From Shewanella livingstonensis (GTDB lineage: Bacteria > Pseudomonadota > Gammaproteobacteria > Enterobacterales > Shewanellaceae): DNA of 64,000 nucleotides. Position numbers and translations under genes: made by a program. The stretch's first letter is position 1. Each line of letters starts with the position of its first letter. Below, piece by piece: positions 62,742-64,000 of this stretch. The DNA is taken from contig NZ_CP034015.1 in NCBI RefSeq assembly GCF_003855395.1, forward strand, positions 4,350,001 through 4,414,000, given 5' to 3'. The notes beneath the pieces are model-generated. The model saw only the letters and a list, made by a program, of their open reading frames with translations, ran no database searches and was not told the origin of the DNA.

Positions 62742-62758
62742 TTGGCACAAGCTTTCCA
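62742..62758 (+). promoter_or_regulatory. Possible sigma-54 promoter
   Basis: TTGGCAC then, after six bases, TTCCA. The consensus is TTGGCACG-N4-TTGCA, so the G of the -12 GC is lost and one -24 base differs. The same bases could serve as a weak sigma-70 -35 box with TAATGT 16 bp later. Confidence 0.33.
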
Positions 62759-62828
62759 TATAGTAATGTATACCCACTAAGTAGTAGTTTTATTTTTGAG
62801 CAGTCTGTGGCTGTTGTAGGAGATGGCA

Positions 62829-62981
62829 ATGAATAAAGTAACCATAAAGAATCGCATTCAGTCGATAAATACCATGGTCAGTAATGCGATTGCACAAGGT
62901 CGCCACAATATTTTTTTCTTCGCACATATCGGTTACAGCCAATGGGATGAAGTAGAAACTCGCTCAGGTAAACACAGATAA
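62829..62981 (+). CDS. Unrecognised 50-residue protein
   Basis: Frame from ATG 62829 to TAA 62979-62981; AGGAG lies 6 bp before the ATG. An in-frame ATG at 62823 touches the ribosome-binding site and is less likely. The protein starts MNKVTIKNRIQSINTMVSNA and has an aromatic patch NIFFFAHIGYSQWDE near the middle. No signal peptide. I recognise no family. It lies 18 bp before the helix-turn-helix gene, so the two may form an operon. Confidence 0.5.
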   Translation: MNKVTIKNRIQSINTMVSNAIAQGRHNIFFFAHIGYSQWDEVETRSGKHR

Positions 62982-62999
62982 ATTTACAGGAATTATTTG

Positions 63000-63251
63000 A
63001 TGTATATATCTAGTACAAAACAGTATTCAGTGGACTTACAGACACAAGTGATTAATGAAGTCAAAAACCACAAGCGCTTATTGTCTGATGTGGCTAAACA
63101 ATACGGTGTCTCAGCTAAAACAGTTTACCAATGGATAAGAAATAGCGATGCTCGTCAAACAGAAAGTAAAGGAGCTATCGTATCAGAAATAGCTTATTTA
63201 CAACAAAAAATTGCCCTGTTAAGCCAGCAATTACAAACAATGGCAAGTTAG
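63000..63251 (+). CDS. Small helix-turn-helix protein (transposase OrfA-like)
   Basis: 83 residues from the ATG at 63000, seven bases after AGGAA. The protein has a helix-turn-helix (about residues 28-48; LLSDVAKQYGVSAKTVYQWI) and a C-terminal helix with leucine spacing (AYLQQKIALLSQQLQ). This is the layout of IS3-type OrfA proteins. No OrfB or other integrase core follows and no IS ends are seen, so it is either an orphan OrfA or a small DNA-binding regulator. Confidence 0.65.
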   Translation: MYISSTKQYSVDLQTQVINEVKNHKRLLSDVAKQYGVSAKTVYQWIRNSDARQTESKGAIVSEIAYLQQKIALLSQQLQTMAS

Positions 63252-63257
63252 TAAGAT

Positions 63258-63470
63258 AAACCGTTTTGGCAAGGATGTTTGGCCGTAATAACAACTCGTT
63301 CCCCAGCAAGTTGATAATACACAGCAACAACATTCTAATAATAAGCGCAAAAAATCTTGCATCCTTGCCACTTTATTGTCCCACCGTTAGCCGTTAAAAA
63401 AGCAGCTAGCATAACAGTTAAGGCGTTATTGGGTCCCCAGGATCTATTATCCAATAACGTCATTTTTATT
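63258..63470. repeat. 213-bp direct repeat, copy 1
   Basis: About 95 percent identical by eye to 63532-63743. It contains arms TGGCAAGGATG (63267-63277) and CATCCTTGCCA (63360-63370), then CGTTATTGG (63424-63432) and CCAATAACG (63451-63459) followed by CATTTTTATT. No consistent reading frame: a one-base length difference shifts any frame. Confidence 0.85.
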
Positions 63471-63531
63471 GAGCTATTTTAGCGTTCGTTATTGATGGAG
63501 CTACTGTCACCATTAGTGGAGCTAAGTATCA

Positions 63532-63743
63532 AAACCGTTTTGGCAAGGATGTTTGACCGTAATAACAACTCGTTCCCCAGCAAGTTGATAATACACAGCA
63601 ATAACATTCTAATAATAAGCGCAAAATACTTGCATCCTTGCCACTTTATTGTCCCACCGTTAGCCGTTAGGAAGGCAGCTAACATTACAGTTAAGGCGTT
63701 ATTGGGTCCCCAGGATTTATTATCCAATAACGTCATTTTTATT
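63532..63743. repeat. 213-bp direct repeat, copy 2
   Basis: Partner of 63258-63470. The same two inverted repeats are present (63541-63551 with 63633-63643, and the CGTTATTGG/CCAATAACG hairpin near its end). Overlapping frames of 85-88 codons on both strands occur only in this copy and do not hold in copy 1. Confidence 0.85.
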
Positions 63744-63865
63744 CCTGCCCTTGGCTGATAAGCTCAAAATAATAATAGCGAGCTTAGTAACACTTTACAG
63801 CATCGTTAATACCGATTGATGCGGAAGGTGTTGAATACCACGACAACAAAAAATACAATGCAAAC

Positions 63866-63902
63866 AAAAGCCCCAAAGCAAAGGATGCAATGGGGCTTTT
63901 TT
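63866..63902. terminator. Terminator near the right edge
   Basis: AAAAGCCCCA and TGGGGCTTTT enclose 15 bases, with TTTTTT on the plus strand and TTTTG on the minus strand. It could serve either direction. Confidence 0.75.
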
Positions 63903-63943
63903 ATCGCTATTGACTCAAACTAGCTCATACTTAACCAAGTAAA

Positions 63944-64000
63944 CTACCGTTTACCCTCAATAATATTTACACTTCCAGTAATTGGTTTTGTAATAGCAAG
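63944..64000 (-). CDS. Possible C-terminal end of a gene entering from the right
   Basis: The minus strand reads LAITKPITGSVNIIEGKR then TAG at 63944-63946. The 18 residues look protein-like, and the hairpin at 63866-63902 would terminate it. Too short to name; could be chance. Confidence 0.35.
   Translation of the reverse strand, partial: LAITKPITGSVNIIEGKR

Larger units (their letters stand above)
62066..62822. other. Long intergenic region after mgtE
   Basis: 757 bp without a supportable gene. The part at 62090-62240 is richer in GC than the rest and looks structured, but I cannot name it. The right part (62600-62770) is very AT-rich and contains a direct repeat and a promoter-like site described separately. 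Confidence 0.5.

Noticed and set aside
63258..63743. CRISPR array, integron attC sites or a retron
   Set aside because: The units are too long and only two; no cas, integrase or reverse transcriptase gene is nearby, and attC core sites could not be matched.
63479..63758. 85- and 88-codon frames on both strands in the second repeat copy
   Set aside because: The frames are not preserved in the first copy, which has a one-base length difference and in-frame stops. The DNA, not a protein, is what is conserved.

Overview
The window looks like chromosomal DNA of a low-GC Shewanella (marine gammaproteobacterium). Reasons: the gene neighbourhoods (rsgA-psd-mscM, a sugar dehydrogenase gene between parE and parC, rlmB-rnr-motX-purA-rpsI-rplM-zapE-degQ-degS, and divergent mla and kds/lpt clusters), a MotX-type sodium-motor flagellar protein, and a TIGR04219-type outer-membrane protein. 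Almost every gene is full length with orthodox motifs. There is no rRNA, tRNA, CRISPR array or prophage that I can see. The species assignment is inference.

Layout. 1-6.6 kb: end of orn, then divergent rsgA, psd, mscM and a glycerophosphodiesterase gene. 6.69-7.66 kb: a complete IS1595-family insertion sequence with an 8-bp target duplication. 7.7-9.6 kb: a D-2-hydroxyacid dehydrogenase, a 267-bp MITE-like inverted-repeat element, and bfd behind a likely Fur box. 9.6-17.7 kb (minus): nudF-yqiB-cpdA-yqiA-parE-sugar dehydrogenase-parC, divergent from tolC. 19.5-23.3 kb: a copper chaperone/DUF2333/outer-membrane protein unit, an enoyl-CoA hydratase-family gene, and a small envelope operon ending in a PspC-domain protein that includes an easily missed 43-residue membrane protein. 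24-32 kb: dusA, cheX, alr, dnaB and a large S46 peptidase with an unusual repetitive tail. 32-36 kb: the rpsF-priB-rpsR-rplI operon, a DUF481 outer-membrane protein and an MFS transporter. 36-47 kb: rlmB, rnr, motX, purA, yjeT, rpsI, rplM, zapE, then degQ (with a convincing sigma-E-type promoter) and degS. 47-62 kb: envelope biogenesis, with murA-ibaG-mlaBCDEF leftward and yrbG-kdsD-kdsC-lptCAB-rpoN-hpf-ptsN-rapZ-npr rightward, then mgtE. 62-64 kb: an accessory-looking tail.

How it works together. Much of the window serves the envelope: phosphatidylethanolamine synthesis (psd), phospholipid trafficking (mla), Kdo and LPS transport (kds, lpt), peptidoglycan precursors (murA, alr), periplasmic quality control (degQ, degS) and efflux (tolC). 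The sigma-E-like site ahead of degQ fits DegS being the protease that triggers sigma-E release in relatives.

The least explained part is 62.6-64 kb. It has a direct-repeat operator-like site and a sigma-54-like promoter, a 50-residue unknown ORF, an 83-residue helix-turn-helix protein, and two direct copies of a 213-bp non-coding unit. Each copy carries two inverted repeats and ends in a terminator-like hairpin.
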